A stretch of DNA of 64,000 nucleotides from contig BSBN01000213.1 in assembly GCA_027924645.1 (NCBI GenBank), positions 32,304,501 through 32,368,500 of the forward strand. The letters run 5' to 3'. Source of the stretch: Cunninghamia lanceolata (taxonomy: Eukaryota; Streptophyta; Pinopsida; Cupressales; Cupressaceae). Of the stretch, positions 1-10,292 are shown in pieces. The position numbers and the translations under genes are program-made. The notes under the pieces were generated by a model. That model did no database searches. It had not been told where the DNA came from and was given only the letters and a program-made list of their open reading frames with translations. Every line of letters starts with the position of its first letter. Position 1 is the first letter of the stretch.

Positions 1-480
1 GAGAAGATGTGATCCAACCTGCAAAAACACACAATAACAATGCTATGCTTTGCAACACAATAAAGATCACAAGTATGCCAATAGCTCATGAAACAAAATT
101 ACCATCTAATAATGCTCTAGTTTGCAAATGAAACCCTAAACATGCTTATATATGCAACTATTAAGATTCCTGCCAAGAATTTCATATTTGAAACTTATGA
201 TGTCGGCCTGGAGACCAAATAACAGTCACAAACCCGACATTTAAAATTAGGGTAGACTCAAAATAGGGCTGGACTAGGGCACTAGCACCCTTGTCCACCC
301 CCTATCTTTGCTCAATGATCATCAACATAGTCCCCCTTAGGTACTAATTGCCACAAGACCCATGGGTTTTCTCATCGAGAGTCTAATCTAACATGCAAAA
401 TGTTCTAAATGAAAATCTAAAGACCTGGGAGCTAAACCTTTAGGAAAAAGCCCCCAAGGGTGCATTTTTCTGACATAACA
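1..480 (-). repeat. E1 3' LTR, partial
   Basis: This is the U3-side portion of the LTR, read on the minus strand from 480 (TGTTATGTCAG) leftwards. It is cut by the window start and matches 4804-5283 base for base in length. Open frames here, such as 388-738 on the minus strand, are chance frames crossing the LTR boundary. Confidence 0.85.
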
Positions 481-497
481 TTTAGCCCCCAGTTTAA
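481..497 (-). other. E1 polypurine tract
   Basis: On the minus strand this reads AAACTGGGGGCTAAA directly before the LTR TG. A G-rich purine run there is the expected plus-strand primer of an LTR element, and it fixes the minus orientation of E1. Confidence 0.7.
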
Positions 498-770
498 TGT
501 ATGCATTAAACGCAAGGCCAATACATGCATTAAAGTAGGCCAACAAACATAGCAAAAATGCCAAGCACAGAGAAGACACACCAAACACATTGAATACAAT
601 GAGAGGCACGCAAAACATGAAGAAGACAATTACAGTCACACAAAACACAGAGAATACAACATTGAAGACGCACAGAGCATAGAGAATACAATGAATGCAA
701 TGATTATTTTCTTTTTGATTTTTCCATATGAGATGCATAATGTAGGTACAAGGAAAGTAAACAAACTAAT

Positions 771-966
771 CCCAAAAAGTGTAGAGTTGTTCACCACCAG
801 TCTTGCACTTTTTGAGGATAGACACACTAAACAAAATCCCAAGGTGTAGAGGAGATGTTCACCACTGGTCTTGCACCTTGAAAACAAACACACCAAACAA
901 ATCCCAAGGTGTAGAGGATCTCATCGCCATCGGTCTTGCACCTTGAGAACAAGCACGCCATACACA
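771..966 (-). repeat. Three-copy tandem repeat in E1 3' region, period 65-67 bp
   Basis: Copies start at 771, 838 and 903. Each contains CCCAAGGTGTAGAG (first copy CCCAAAAAGTGTAGAG), a CACC-ACTGGTCTTGCACC block and an AACAAACACACC-like tail, followed by an (AC)n run near 961-975. Tandem repeats in the 3' untranslated part are known for Tat-lineage gypsy elements, so this hints at the parent of E1. Confidence 0.7.
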
Positions 967-1133
967 CACACACACTAAAGACACAGAGAAAATATGGTAG
1001 ACAAGCGATGGAGTGTTCCTATTGCTAGGCTCATCACCATCTCAGGCACATTACAGGTACACACTGATGACTGGGCTTCATCACAACAACCACCAAAAAC
1101 ATGATTAAGGGTTGAGTTAGTCACAGAATTGCT

Positions 1134-1361
1134 CCCCACCTCGCGATGAGGACTTTTGGAAATGATAGGATAATGCAATCTTCTATGAGAAATACACCAT
1201 CCCTGCCTCGTGATGAGGGCTTGAGATAAAAGGATATGCTTGATATCCCACCTCCGTAGAGGGCTTAAATGATTGTGATTTATTTTTTAGATTGTTCAAA
1301 AACGCTTTACTATCATCTAAAGTAGATAGCTTACCTTATATATGCCCCCACCTTAAGGTGG
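1134..1361. repeat. Short CCTC...GAGG motifs and a 14-bp palindrome
   Basis: Three hairpin-like blocks occur near 1138 (CCTCGCGATGAGG), 1206 (CCTCGTGATGAGG) and 1250 (CCTCCGTAGAGG), each followed by a GACTT or GGCTT. At 1348-1361 there is a perfect palindrome, CCACCTTAAGGTGG. The function is unknown. All lie in the noncoding 3' part of E1. Confidence 0.5.
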
Positions 1362-1882
1362 TTGATATCACGTACCAATGTCAAGCACGTTAAGTTAGGA
1401 AGAAAACACACAAGGGAACATGAGCTCTCACAAAGCCCATGCCCACCAGAGGTGACATGTACTTTATGATCACTGAATGTTCCCACAAACACATCCCTAC
1501 AAGAAAAGTGTTAGTGTCCAAAATAATCATGATAAACAACAATGCATATGATCAACTACATGAAAAATCCAAGCAAGGCGATATTCGTGATAAACAAAGT
1601 GTGTAGAGCAGTAGTATTGTTAAAGTGTTGTTAGTAAGATAAGATAACATTAACATCAGCATCAAGATATAGAAATCATGGAGTGATTCCACTAGCCAAG
1701 CGTTGGATAATTTGTTACAACCCCGTCATCATATAGGAACTAAGTCCATTTTTTGATTACTCGCGAAAGGGATGCTAGGTCCGCATCAGTATAATATGTT
1801 TTTTGTCATCCGCCCACTAAGTGGAAACACTAGAGGAAGGTAAACAATAAATCAAAGAGGAGAACAAGTGTCTTAGGGACAA

Positions 1883-2764
1883 TCACGTAGGAGGGTGCCC
1901 CCAATTCACTAACTGCAACACTATGTCCGTAAGACACAACACACAACAATGAAATAAGAGGAGAGGAGATATAGAAGAATGATGATACAAATAGAAGAAG
2001 GTCACAAGGTCTCCTAGTATCCTTGACCTTACAAGAGTATCAAGGGTCATCCTAGGAGGCCTAACAACACATAACACATCATGGTGGAAGCACAACACGA
2101 GAAATAAAGGGTTAGAGATACTTGTAGAGAGGTCCATGCTAGAAGTCGTCATTGAGGAAGTCATCATCCGCCCAATCCTAAATGCTAGATGAAAGTGGGA
2201 CATTTTTTCATTATTCTTTTGTTCATTCTTAAATGCTTCTTGGTTTGACTCAATGTTAGGTGGAATGTTTTCTTGTTGAAGTTTATTAATATAGTTATTC
2301 ACTATCCTCTTAGGAGGTGGAAAAAGTGATATGTTTTGAGTGATCTCAACATCCATCCTTGAGGGATTTAATGTGAGAGACCTTTTCTCATCCACTAATA
2401 CTACATCTTGGCTAGGTAGAGCAATGGGATGAGAGGAAGGTACATCATCGTCATCATATTCTATAGTGGAATAAGGATTTTCACTCTTATCTTTCTCATG
2501 AGTATTCCTAGAGATGAATTTAGTTAAATCTTCTAATATCAAAGGATATGCTCCTATGAGTAAAGTGAAGCTACTAAAATCATGTGTATAACAAAATAAT
2601 TTCAGCTCATATGCAGAACATATAGAAGCATCAATACCACTTGTAGAAGCTATGTACTCTAGAACATGAGGATTCTCATTAGTGAAATTAGAGAAATTTT
2701 CAAAGTCTAGGATATACTCATGCAAAGATTTAAAAGAAGAATAAAATGAAGATTCAATGTGCAT
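1883..2764 (-). CDS. Orphan ORF of E1, 293 codons, unknown function
   Basis: This is the only long frame inside E1. The ATG at 2764 is the first in frame, and about 1.24 kb of leader separates it from the primer site. The first half reads like a real soluble protein: Phe/Ser/Glu-rich opening, several hydrophobic stretches around residues 55-85, then an acidic DDDD run near residue 103 and a Pro/Ser-rich linker. From about residue 205 onwards it becomes Phe, Leu, Val and His rich, which looks like an out-of-frame tail, so a frameshift there is likely. No zinc knuckle, protease DSG or RT motif is present. It could be a degenerate gag-position protein or a captured sequence. Confidence 0.4.
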   Translation of the reverse strand: MHIESSFYSSFKSLHEYILDFENFSNFTNENPHVLEYIASTSGIDASICSAYELKLFCYTHDFSSFTLLIGAYPLILEDLTKFISRNTHEKDKSENPYSTIEYDDDDVPSSHPIALPSQDVVLVDEKRSLTLNPSRMDVEITQNISLFPPPKRIVNNYINKLQQENIPPNIESNQEAFKNEQKNNEKMSHFHLAFRIGRMMTSSMTTSSMDLSTSISNPLFLVLCFHHDVLCVVRPPRMTLDTLVRSRILGDLVTFFYLYHHSSISPLLLFHCCVLCLTDIVLQLVNWGHPPT

Positions 2765-2861
2765 ATGTTTTCAAATGTATACCAAATCAGATTTTAAAGA
2801 TTTTCCAAAACTTATGCAAAGGCAAATGCAAAAGTGATGTCGAATATGCTCTAAAATGCTT

Positions 2862-3370
2862 GATTTTTCAACTTGTCTCAATGCAAACAAATGAAAGAAG
2901 AAGTGTTGTAAAGATTTTCAAGAGGGATAAAAAATTATATGCCTAAAAAAAGTCCAGCAATGCAAAAATATATTTTACAACAAGCTTTTGAAACAACTCT
3001 AGAGAGTGGATAACCCAAAACCTAGTGAAAATAGGCCAAAATATGTGATTTTTCACCAAATCTCCATGCAAAATAGTAGGGAAAAGGGTGTTGTAAGGAA
3101 AATGATGATTGAATAAAACTTATAATAGTAATAAAAGCCACCTAATGCCAAAAAATCCATTACAACATGCCTATAGTGCCACTCTAGATTAAACCCTAGT
3201 GCAAAAATATGTAATTTTTCGCAAAATTTCAATGTAAAAGCCCAAAAGAAATGGTGTTGTAAGGAAATTGAGAATGTACAGAAGATAATAATGCTAATAA
3301 CAATAAAATTAGTGTAATAAAATCCCTTGCAACATGCTTGGAGTGCAAATCTAGCAAGACACTAAGGCCA
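2862..3370 (-). repeat. Diverged tandem repeats in E1 leader, about 165-185 bp
   Basis: The block GTGTTGTAAGGA (or GTGTTGTAAAGA) recurs at 2903, 3088 and 3254. Each is preceded by a TTTTTC-CAAA-TCTC-ATGC stretch and followed about 80-100 bases later by a (T)TACAACA(T)GC block. The copies are strongly diverged but keep their order. There is no coding frame across them. Confidence 0.55.
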
Positions 3371-3641
3371 AATCTAGTGAAAAATGTAAGTTTTCAAACC
3401 CTAGACATGAAATTTCACAAGGAGGCCATTTACAATGCAACACTCCCATCAGAGATCATACCTAATGAGTGTTTTTACAAGGTAGTAAAGTCTGAGACAA
3501 GATTTTGACTACAACCCTAGCTCATGCAAAACTAGGTTTTCACAAAAAATGCAAGACTTCAAGCAAATTTTGACAAGTCAAGCGTGCAAATGAGATGAAA
3601 ATGAATTGTAAATGATCAATTTATGTATTTTAGATCATATA

Positions 3642-3672
3642 TAATTCAAATTACATAAATTAATTTGAATTA
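3642..3672. repeat. Perfect inverted repeat, 12-bp arms, 7-base loop
   Basis: TAATTCAAATTA at 3642-3653 is the exact reverse complement of 3661-3672. It sits in an AT-rich stretch (3590-3960) of the E1 leader. It may be a hairpin in the transcript or chance in AT-rich DNA. Confidence 0.5.
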
Positions 3673-4002
3673 GATGCCAATTAATTCAAATTTCACAAAA
3701 ATGCAAGCTTAATATGCCAATATTTGCAAATTTTTCAATTTTTTTCATTTTTTTAATATTTTTTCGAATGTAATATTGAAAATAATGAATTGAATGATGA
3801 TGATTTCAGATCTGATGTAAAAATCAGAGAATTAATTAAGTGCAATTGAATGAATGTAAACTATGTCAAAAATCAAACCCTAGAATGCAATTTTTTCAAT
3901 TTTTCCAAATATATCAATTTTTTTCTAAATTTTCAAATGCAATAGAATGAATCAATGCATATCTATCAAACAAAACTCAGAAAGGCACCAAAAGTCCAAT
4001 AA

Positions 4003-4015
4003 CATGGGTTCACCA
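4003..4015 (-). other. E1 primer-binding site
   Basis: The minus strand reads TGGTGAACCCATG three bases inside the LTR end. The same site with two changes (TGGTGAACCTGATG) stands at 20001-20014 in GypE, also three bases from its LTR. This consistency supports it as a tRNA primer site; I do not name the tRNA. Confidence 0.65.
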
Positions 4016-4018
4016 AAA

Positions 4019-5283
4019 TGGTTTGGGGTTTTTTTAGTGGAGGGTTAATGTTTGCTTTAGTTTGAATCCTCCTTTCCACAAAACATTCCAAGGGCTTTTC
4101 AACCTTGTGCCTCACCTATCAAAAGAAGAGTCAGCTATCAGATTTGAGTTGCCACTTGGTTTTCTGCTAGGAAATTTAGATGTGATCACACAAGATTGCC
4201 AATTAATGCTGTTATGGCCTTAAAACCCTAATTTAAGCAAAACAGTAATCAAATCTGTGAATTACGACAAATGCTATAGGAAATAAGCAGAGGGCAAAGA
4301 ACCTTAACTCACTATTTTTCACAGTTGGAAAATGAAAAAGTCCCGGACAACGGTGATGGCGCCCTAGTCCAATGTGCAACTTTTTCTGCAATGTCCCGAT
4401 CTCCTTCCAGTACTAATCTCTGCTATGTCTTCTATTTCCCATGATCTGAAAATGGAGGACAAGGTTGATGGCACCCTTGTCTTGATATGTTGAACAGTGT
4501 CAGCTTCTTTTTAGGTATGAAATCTTCAATGTCTGCCTTCCTACTCTGCAACTCCACTTCCTCTAGATCTAACACCTGTAACCTGCAATCACAAGGATTG
4601 TGTGAGGGGGTTGTGGTGTTTAGAGGCTTGCCTCAGTCAAGCCCTAGAGAGACATTCAAGTCTTCTAAACACTATTGTTAGAGAGAGTGTGTGCCCTTGG
4701 GAGGCAGAGGCAAAAACCAAATGATAATGAATGATAAAGCACAATAGATGTCACCTTGATGATGAAGCTCTCATGGAAGGAAGAAGCTCTTCAATGCCAT
4801 GAGGAGAAGATGTAATCCAACCTGCAAAAACACACAATAACAATGCTATGCTCTGCAACACAGTGAAGATCACAAGTATGCCAATAGCTCATGAAACAAA
4901 ATTACCATCTAGTAATGCTCTAGTTTGCAAATGAAACCCTAAACATGCTTATATATGCAACTATTAAGATTCTCACCAAGAATTTCATATTTGAAACTTA
5001 TGATGTCATCCTGGAGACCAAATAATGGTCACAAAGCTGACATTTAAAATTAGGGCAGACCCAAAATAGGGCTGGACTAGGGCACTAGCACCCTTGTCCA
5101 CCCTCTGTCTTTGCTCAATGATCATCAACATAGTCCCCCTTAGGTCCTAAATGCCACAAGACCCATGGGTTTTCTCATCAGGGGTTTGATTTAACATGCA
5201 AAATGCTCTAAATGCAAATCTAAAGACTCGAGAACTAAACCTTTAGGAAAAAGTCCCCAAGGGTGCATTTTTCTAACATAACA
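4019..5283 (-). repeat. E1 5' LTR, complete, 1265 bp
   Basis: The right edge is fixed by the end of homology with 1-480 and by resumption of GypA gag at 5284. The left edge is fixed by TG at 4019 next to the primer site. It contains TTGCCTCAGTCAAGCCC (near 4627) and GAATGATAAAG (near 4729), both shared with the LTR at 20018-21545. The 64-codon frame at 4487-4681 is not supported as a gene. Confidence 0.75.
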
Positions 5284-5904
5284 GCTATAAAGAGGGAAGG
5301 TGCTGCTAACTTGGCAGTGGCCCAAACTTTGGCCATTGCAATTGAAGATGATCTCATAACTACTAGCTAATGGAAGAAGGAATTATAGACAGGTTAACTC
5401 TATTGACCCTGTCATACAAAGATTGGCCAATGACATTATCACCTTGAAGAGGCAGATGCCAAAAGGCTCCCAACAACCTTTTTACTAAGACCTAACAAGG
5501 AAAGATCATAGTTCCTAGGGGAACTATAATAGAACATTGCCCTTGCCTGTCCAACTCAGAGGTTAGCAATTGAAGCTGGTCCTTCTACTAGCAAAAATAA
5601 TCATATGATGTGTAACTTTCTTCTAACTTCTGATCATGATGGAGCATCCTGTCTAGAAATGGTTAGATTCATGTAGATGTTCTCGATGAATGAGCATATG
5701 GAAGAACCTTATGTAGAAGAACCTTCTCCATCCAATGATGCTAGTGTTAATTTCTTTGAATATGAGTTAGACCTTGAAGGTAGGGAGAATGTGTACACCG
5801 AGATTGACAGTCCCAATTGTGCAGTGTTCACTAGAGGACAACAAACGCAAAAAGGACAAGATTCCAAAGGCCAGCCCAGTATTTCCTCTTCTACTCCAAA
5901 ATAA
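5284..5904 (+). pseudogene. GypA gag, C-terminal remnant
   Basis: Reading resumes exactly at the E1 boundary with a lysine- and alanine-rich helix (AIKREGAANLAVAQT), then a basic segment with RLANDIITLKRQMPKG, several stops, and an open stretch from 5677 with Glu/Pro/Ser-rich sequence ending at 5904. A one-base shift near 5880-5900 moves the reading into the frame of the protease segment. In gypsy elements gag forms the particle and binds RNA; only the tail is left here, and I see no zinc knuckle. Confidence 0.6.
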
Positions 5905-6730
5905 TTTTTATCAAGACATCACAAATGTCAGTTCTAAGAAGATAGAGAGTACTACACCCAAAGTTGGATCTGTTGAGGTACCCTATACTTCTTCTAAAGC
6001 TCTTGTTTCTAGCTCTTTTGAAGTAGTTGAGTCCTGTAAAAATATTAAAATTCAAATTTCACAAGATGAATACTTTAGGATGAATCCCTCTGATCTCGAT
6101 AGACTAGTTAAATATGTCAAGCAAGAGCCCTCCCCTTCTCATTGCAATGCTCAGGTGTCAAATGATAGTGAGGTCCATGCTGAAAAACAAAATTGCTCAA
6201 ATTCCCATTCCCAAGAACCTGATCCTCAAAACCCCTTTGAAAAACTAGAACCTTTCTATGTATCATTATACATTGCTGGTTATGTATCATTATACATTGC
6301 TGGTTATAAATTAAGAAACTATGTCATCAATTCTGGAGCCTCATATAATGTAATTCCCACCCAAGTTGCTAAAGCCCTAGGTTTATCCTTTACCTCCTCT
6401 CATGGTAGGTGCTTTTCCATTGATGGCTCACCAGTACCTATCTTAGGTTAGATTAAAGATGCACAGGTTGCCCTTCCCACTTATCCTGAAAAGAGATTGA
6501 AGTTAACCATTTTACTGGAAGATATGCCTACAAGCTATGGGGTGCTTTTGAGCCACAACTTCTATAGAGACTTGGGAGGGGAGATTTAGATGGACTAATC
6601 GCATGCCTCGATACTAGCGGATGGGAAGAGAGTTCGTCTAAACCTTGAACCTAAGGCCAAGTTCACTGTACTCAAGTTAGGGGACCCAAGGACAGATATT
6701 TTATATGTAGAAACTGGGCCTGGCACATAC
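5905..6730 (+). pseudogene. GypA retropepsin (aspartic protease) remnant
   Basis: The frame from 5774 to 6451 holds a Ser-rich linker and then the protease. The active-site signature reads INSGASYNVIP at about 6328-6360, where families have D(S/T)GA; the catalytic Asp is therefore Asn (GAT to AAT type change). Downstream the same frame continues through stops at 6449-6451 and two near 6588-6600 (one clearly replacing Gln) to a conserved VLLSHNFYRDLGGEI stretch, the usual end of the domain. A perfect 24-bp tandem duplication at 6257-6304 repeats eight residues just upstream of the active site. Confidence 0.75.
6257..6304 (+). repeat. 24-bp perfect tandem duplication in GypA
   Basis: Two identical 24-base units, 6257-6280 and 6281-6304, repeat the residues YVSLYIAG in frame. 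Perfect identity in an otherwise decayed gene suggests a recent slippage event. Confidence 0.85.
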
Positions 6731-7261
6731 ATGTGCACCTTGACGGTGGAAGATGATGAAAATATGATAAGCCCCGATCTAGCCAATGAGGTGTGGACAT
6801 TGGAATTTGATGGAAGTTGTTCTACTACTCGTTTAGGTGTTGGAGTAGTTCTGGTTTACCCTAATGATTGCAAGTTTCATTTTTCTTACAAGTTGAAATT
6901 TGACAACACCAATAACACTGCAGAATATGAAGCTTTGTTGCTAGGGTTGGCATTGGCTAAGGAGAAAGGTATTAAGCAACTGAGAGCCAGAGGTGATGCC
7001 AAATTGATTGTTAAGAAAGTAAGGAAAATATATATGGTGAAAAATGGGAGACTGGGCCACTACATAAATAGGGTGTGGGATTGCATAGAAGATTTTGACA
7101 CCTTTTCAATAGAAGTTGTGCCTAGGGATCAGAACACTCAGGCTGATTCATTGGTTGTATATGCATCTCTCCTGTTACCTCACCCAAATTTTAAAGAAAA
7201 ACCTTATAGATTTGAGGTAGTCTATCAGCCTAGCATACCTGACAATGTCAATCACTGGTAG
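6731..7261 (+). pseudogene. GypA additional RNase H domain (upstream of RT)
   Basis: A plant-type RNase H fold is plain: LEFDGSCS (first Asp codon at 6809-6811), then NTAEYEALLLGLALAKE with the catalytic Glu, ARGDAKLIV with the second Asp, and QADSLVVYAS with the last Asp. All four acidic residues are kept. It cleaves RNA in RNA-DNA hybrids. It is read in the same frame as the protease remnant and ends at a TAG at 7259-7261 in a HW-VFNND context, probably an old Gln. It is separate from the RNase H that follows RT (8559-9107). Tat-lineage elements are known to carry a second, archaeal-like RNase H; the position ahead of RT is the odd point. Confidence 0.75.
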
Positions 7262-7599
7262 GTATTTAACAATGACCAGAAAATTATATCTTTCTTAGAA
7301 AAAGCCAAGTCATTTGCAGATGTGTTCTTTGAAGGGAGTCTTGATGAAAGAATGATGTGCTAGAAGGAGTGGCTAGTTCTCGTAACGTCCATGGATCTGA
7401 AGTGATTCAATTGAAAGGAAATAAAATTCCTAAGGGTTTGGTCTCACTTGAGGGCCTTTTTAACTAACATGATCTATTACTAAAGAAGAAAAGCAAAATT
7501 TCAATTAGATCATGGGTTGATTGTGATCGAGTTAATATTGACACTGAGGAGGATCCAAAAATTGTTTGTATTGGGAAGTGTTTCTCTCCAAAGGAGTGA

Positions 7600-8540
7600 G
7601 AGCATTTAATTTCTTTACTTATTTGCTATAGAGATGTTTTTGCATGGTGCTATGCAGACCTGAAGAAATTTAGAGATGGGATAATGCAGCACCATGTCCC
7701 ATTGAAGCCCGGTACTTTGCCCTTTGGGCAGAAATAAAGGACATACAACCCTAAAGTATCTAAGGCTATTTTAAGTGAGATAGACAAGATGTTGAAGGTG
7801 AAAATTATTTAGCACATTGATCACTCTACATGGGTGGATAATATTGTTCCTGTCAGAAAGAAGAATGGGGAAATAAGGATTTGTGTTGATTTCCAAACTC
7901 TAAACCAAGCTTCTCTGAAAGATAACTATCCCTTACTTGTGATGGATCATATATTGCAAATAGTATCTGGTTTAGAGATGATGTCTATGTTAGATGGGTT
8001 TTTAGGATATAATCAGATTGAGGTAGCCCCAGAAGATTAGCACAAAATAGCATTCACTACCCCTATTGGTGATTTTTCTTACAATTAGATGCCATTGGCC
8101 TTATTAATGCAGGGGCCACTTTCTAAAGGGAAATGGATTTGACCTTTGGAGATTTGAAAAATAAAATCATTGTGATTTATCTAGATGATTTAATAGTTTT
8201 CTCTAAGAAGAGGGCTGACCACTTGGATGATTTGGAGGTGGTGTTGCAGCACTGTAGAGAACATGGTATTTCTTTAAATCCTAAAAAGTCCATTTTCACT
8301 GTGACTAAAGGGAAACTATCGGGTCACATTGTCTCTAATGACAGTATCAAATTGATCCTAAGAGGGTCAGAGCAATTCAGAAACTGAGCTTACTTGTGAC
8401 AAAAGTTAATACTAGATCTTTCTTTGGTCAAGTAAATTTTCTAAGAAGATTTGTTCTTGATTTTGGTGAGTTGACTAGACATATTGTTGAGATGATGAAA
8501 AGACCATCCTCTTTTCAAATGGAGTAATGAAGGTAAATAG
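7600..8540 (+). pseudogene. GypA reverse transcriptase remnant
   Basis: The region opens with FAWCYADLKKFRDGIMQHHV (near 7635), the usual lead-in of Tat RTs. It continues with NIVPVRKKNGEIRICVDFQT, LKDNYPLLVMD and MSMLDGFLGYNQIEVAPED, and has the catalytic YLDD at 8178-8189, followed by SLNPKKSIF. Stops at 7738-7740, 7811-7813, 8038-8040 and 8086-8088 mostly fall at Gln positions. A frameshift near 8355 separates the thumb segment (QVNFLRRFVLDFGE). RT copies the element RNA into DNA in the cytoplasmic particle; this copy cannot be translated whole. Confidence 0.85.
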
Positions 8541-8558
8541 GCATTTGAAGATATCAAG

Positions 8559-9107
8559 ATGACCATTGCCAATGTACCTACATTAGTGCATCCTAATTTC
8601 AAAAAAGATTTTATTATCTATTGCTATGCATCAGATCATACTATGTTAGCTATTTTGCTACAAAAGAACGAACAGGATATCGAAGCCCCAATTTCTTTCA
8701 TGAGTGTGCTTTTAAAGAAACATGAATTGAAATACTCTGCACTGGAGAAACATGCATATGTAGAAGTGAAAGATTTAAAAAGCTTTAGGTTTTACATTCT
8801 ACACTCTCATGTGGTTGTCTATGTTCCAGATTCTACTGTAAAAAGTATCCTTACACAACAAGAGATTGGTTGTAATAACAAGGGAGCCTGGATAGCTAAA
8901 GTTCAGGAATACGATGTTGAAATCAAACCTACCAATTTGGTTAGAGGAAAAGGATTATGTAGAATGATTGTTGAGAATAAAGTTAGTGAGGATGAAGAGT
9001 TGCCTCTAGTTCTTTTTGCAAGCACTACTGATGATTGGTTTTCTAATGTTTCTTATTTTCTAACATATGGTGATTGTCCACCTCACCCATCTACAAGAGA
9101 GAAATGA
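8559..9107 (+). pseudogene. GypA RT connection and gypsy-type RNase H remnant
   Basis: An open stretch of 182 codons follows RT. It shows the normal gypsy RNase H order: FIIYCYASDHTMLAILLQ (Asp usually in YxDASD; here CYASD), APISFMS, the ELKYSALEKHAY segment with the conserved Glu, then HVVVYVPDSTVKSILTQQ and KVQEYDVEIKPTNLVRGKGL. This domain removes RNA during reverse transcription. Integrase follows after a stop and frame break. Confidence 0.8.
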
Positions 9108-10292
9108 AATTTGAATCTTAAAGCTAACAAGTATGTTCTCTAGGAAGGCAACCTATACAAGAAGGGAGTGGATGGAACCTTTTTAAGGTGTGTAGATAAA
9201 GAACAATAGAAGAAACTATTGGAGACATCTCATAATGAAGCTTGCAAAGGTCATTTCTCAGCATTTGTGACCACTTTCAAAATCTTACAAAAATGTTTTT
9301 ATTGGCCAGGCATGTTGAAAGACACCTATAACTGGGTGTCTAAATGTGAGAAGTGCTTAAAGTTTGCTAGCAGACCTCAGTTAGTAGCATTGCCTCTAAA
9401 ACTAGTAGTGATCTATGAACCATTTCAGCAGTGGGGATTGGATTTCATTGGACCTATCAACCTCAATTCCAGTGCTATACATACTCATACTCTAATAGCT
9501 ACAGATTACTTTACCAAATGGGTGAAAGTGATTCTTGTAAAACACACCACCTCTGAGGTAGTTTGTAATTTCCTTATAGAGAATATCTTGGTTAGGTTTG
9601 GTGTACCTAAAAAAATTGTAGTTGATAATGCCACCGGTTTCTCCTCTTCTGAATTTACTCTTTTCTATTATGATTATGGTATCATCCTTGCCCACTCATC
9701 TGACTATTATCCACAAGGCAATGGGCTAGCTTAATCAAGTAATAAAAATCTCATTTCAATTGTCAAAAAGCTAGTGGATGAAAATCAAAGAGGATGGAAT
9801 AAGAGTTTATATGATGCTCTTTGGGTAGATAGAATAAATTATAAGAGAGCCATTGGAATGCCCCCTTTCTAGCTAGTTTATGGGATTGACAGTGTGATTC
9901 CCATCCCCTTGGAATTATCTGCACTAAATTTACAAAAGGCAATTGAAGGTGAACAATTATAATCAGATTTGAAAAAGAGGATAATGTATTTAAACTAGTT
10001 GGAGGAACAAAGAGAAGTTGTTGTAGATAGGATTACCAGTCACCAGGAGGTTGTTAAGAAGATTTTTTATAAGAAAGCTAAGCAAAGAAGTTTTGTTTTG
10101 GGAGACTCTATGCTTTTCTGGGATAGGAGAAGAAAGCCGAAGGGGACTCATAAGAAATTTGGTTCTCTATGGAAGGGTCCTTTCCAGATTAGACAAGTCA
10201 TTGGGGAGAATGCATTTCTACTGGCATATCCTAATGGGACAACATTACCTCTTCCCTAAATTAGGCAAGATCTGAAGTTGTATAATTGGTAA
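9108..10292 (+). pseudogene. GypA integrase remnant
   Basis: The HHCC zinc domain is visible (HNEACKGHF ... KCEKC, 9230-9360). The core has WGLDFIGPIN (Asp at 9441-9443) and VVDNATGF (Asp at 9624-9626). The third acidic residue, normally the Glu after YPQGNG, falls at the stop codon 9732-9734. Further stops at 9141-9143 and 9870-9872 replace Gln. The C-terminal domain (KFGSLWKGPFQIRQVIGENA) runs to a final stop at 10290-10292 after QDLKLYNW. Integrase inserts the DNA copy; this one is dead. Confidence 0.85.

Larger units (their letters stand above)
1..5283 (-). mobile_element. E1: non-autonomous LTR retrotransposon, left end cut by window
   Basis: A direct repeat brackets this unit: bases 1-480 match 4804-5283 with no indel and about 34 mismatches by hand count, mostly transitions (about 93% identity). 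Orientation is minus. A rightward copy ends in ACATAACA, so the minus-strand LTR starts TGTTATG; a purine-rich tract on the minus strand abuts the left LTR, and a primer site on the minus strand abuts the right LTR. The internal 3.5 kb has one 293-codon ORF and no protease, RT, RNase H or integrase that I can see. It sits inside the gag of GypA: a gag-like frame resumes at 5284. The matching target duplication lies left of the window. Confidence 0.85.

Noticed and set aside
771..966. Possible CRISPR-like array
   Set aside because: Only three diverged tandem units with no unique spacers, and the setting is a plant retroelement.
388..1178. Cys/Leu/Phe-rich minus-strand frames near the left edge
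   Set aside because: They span the LTR border and tandem repeats; no support as genes.
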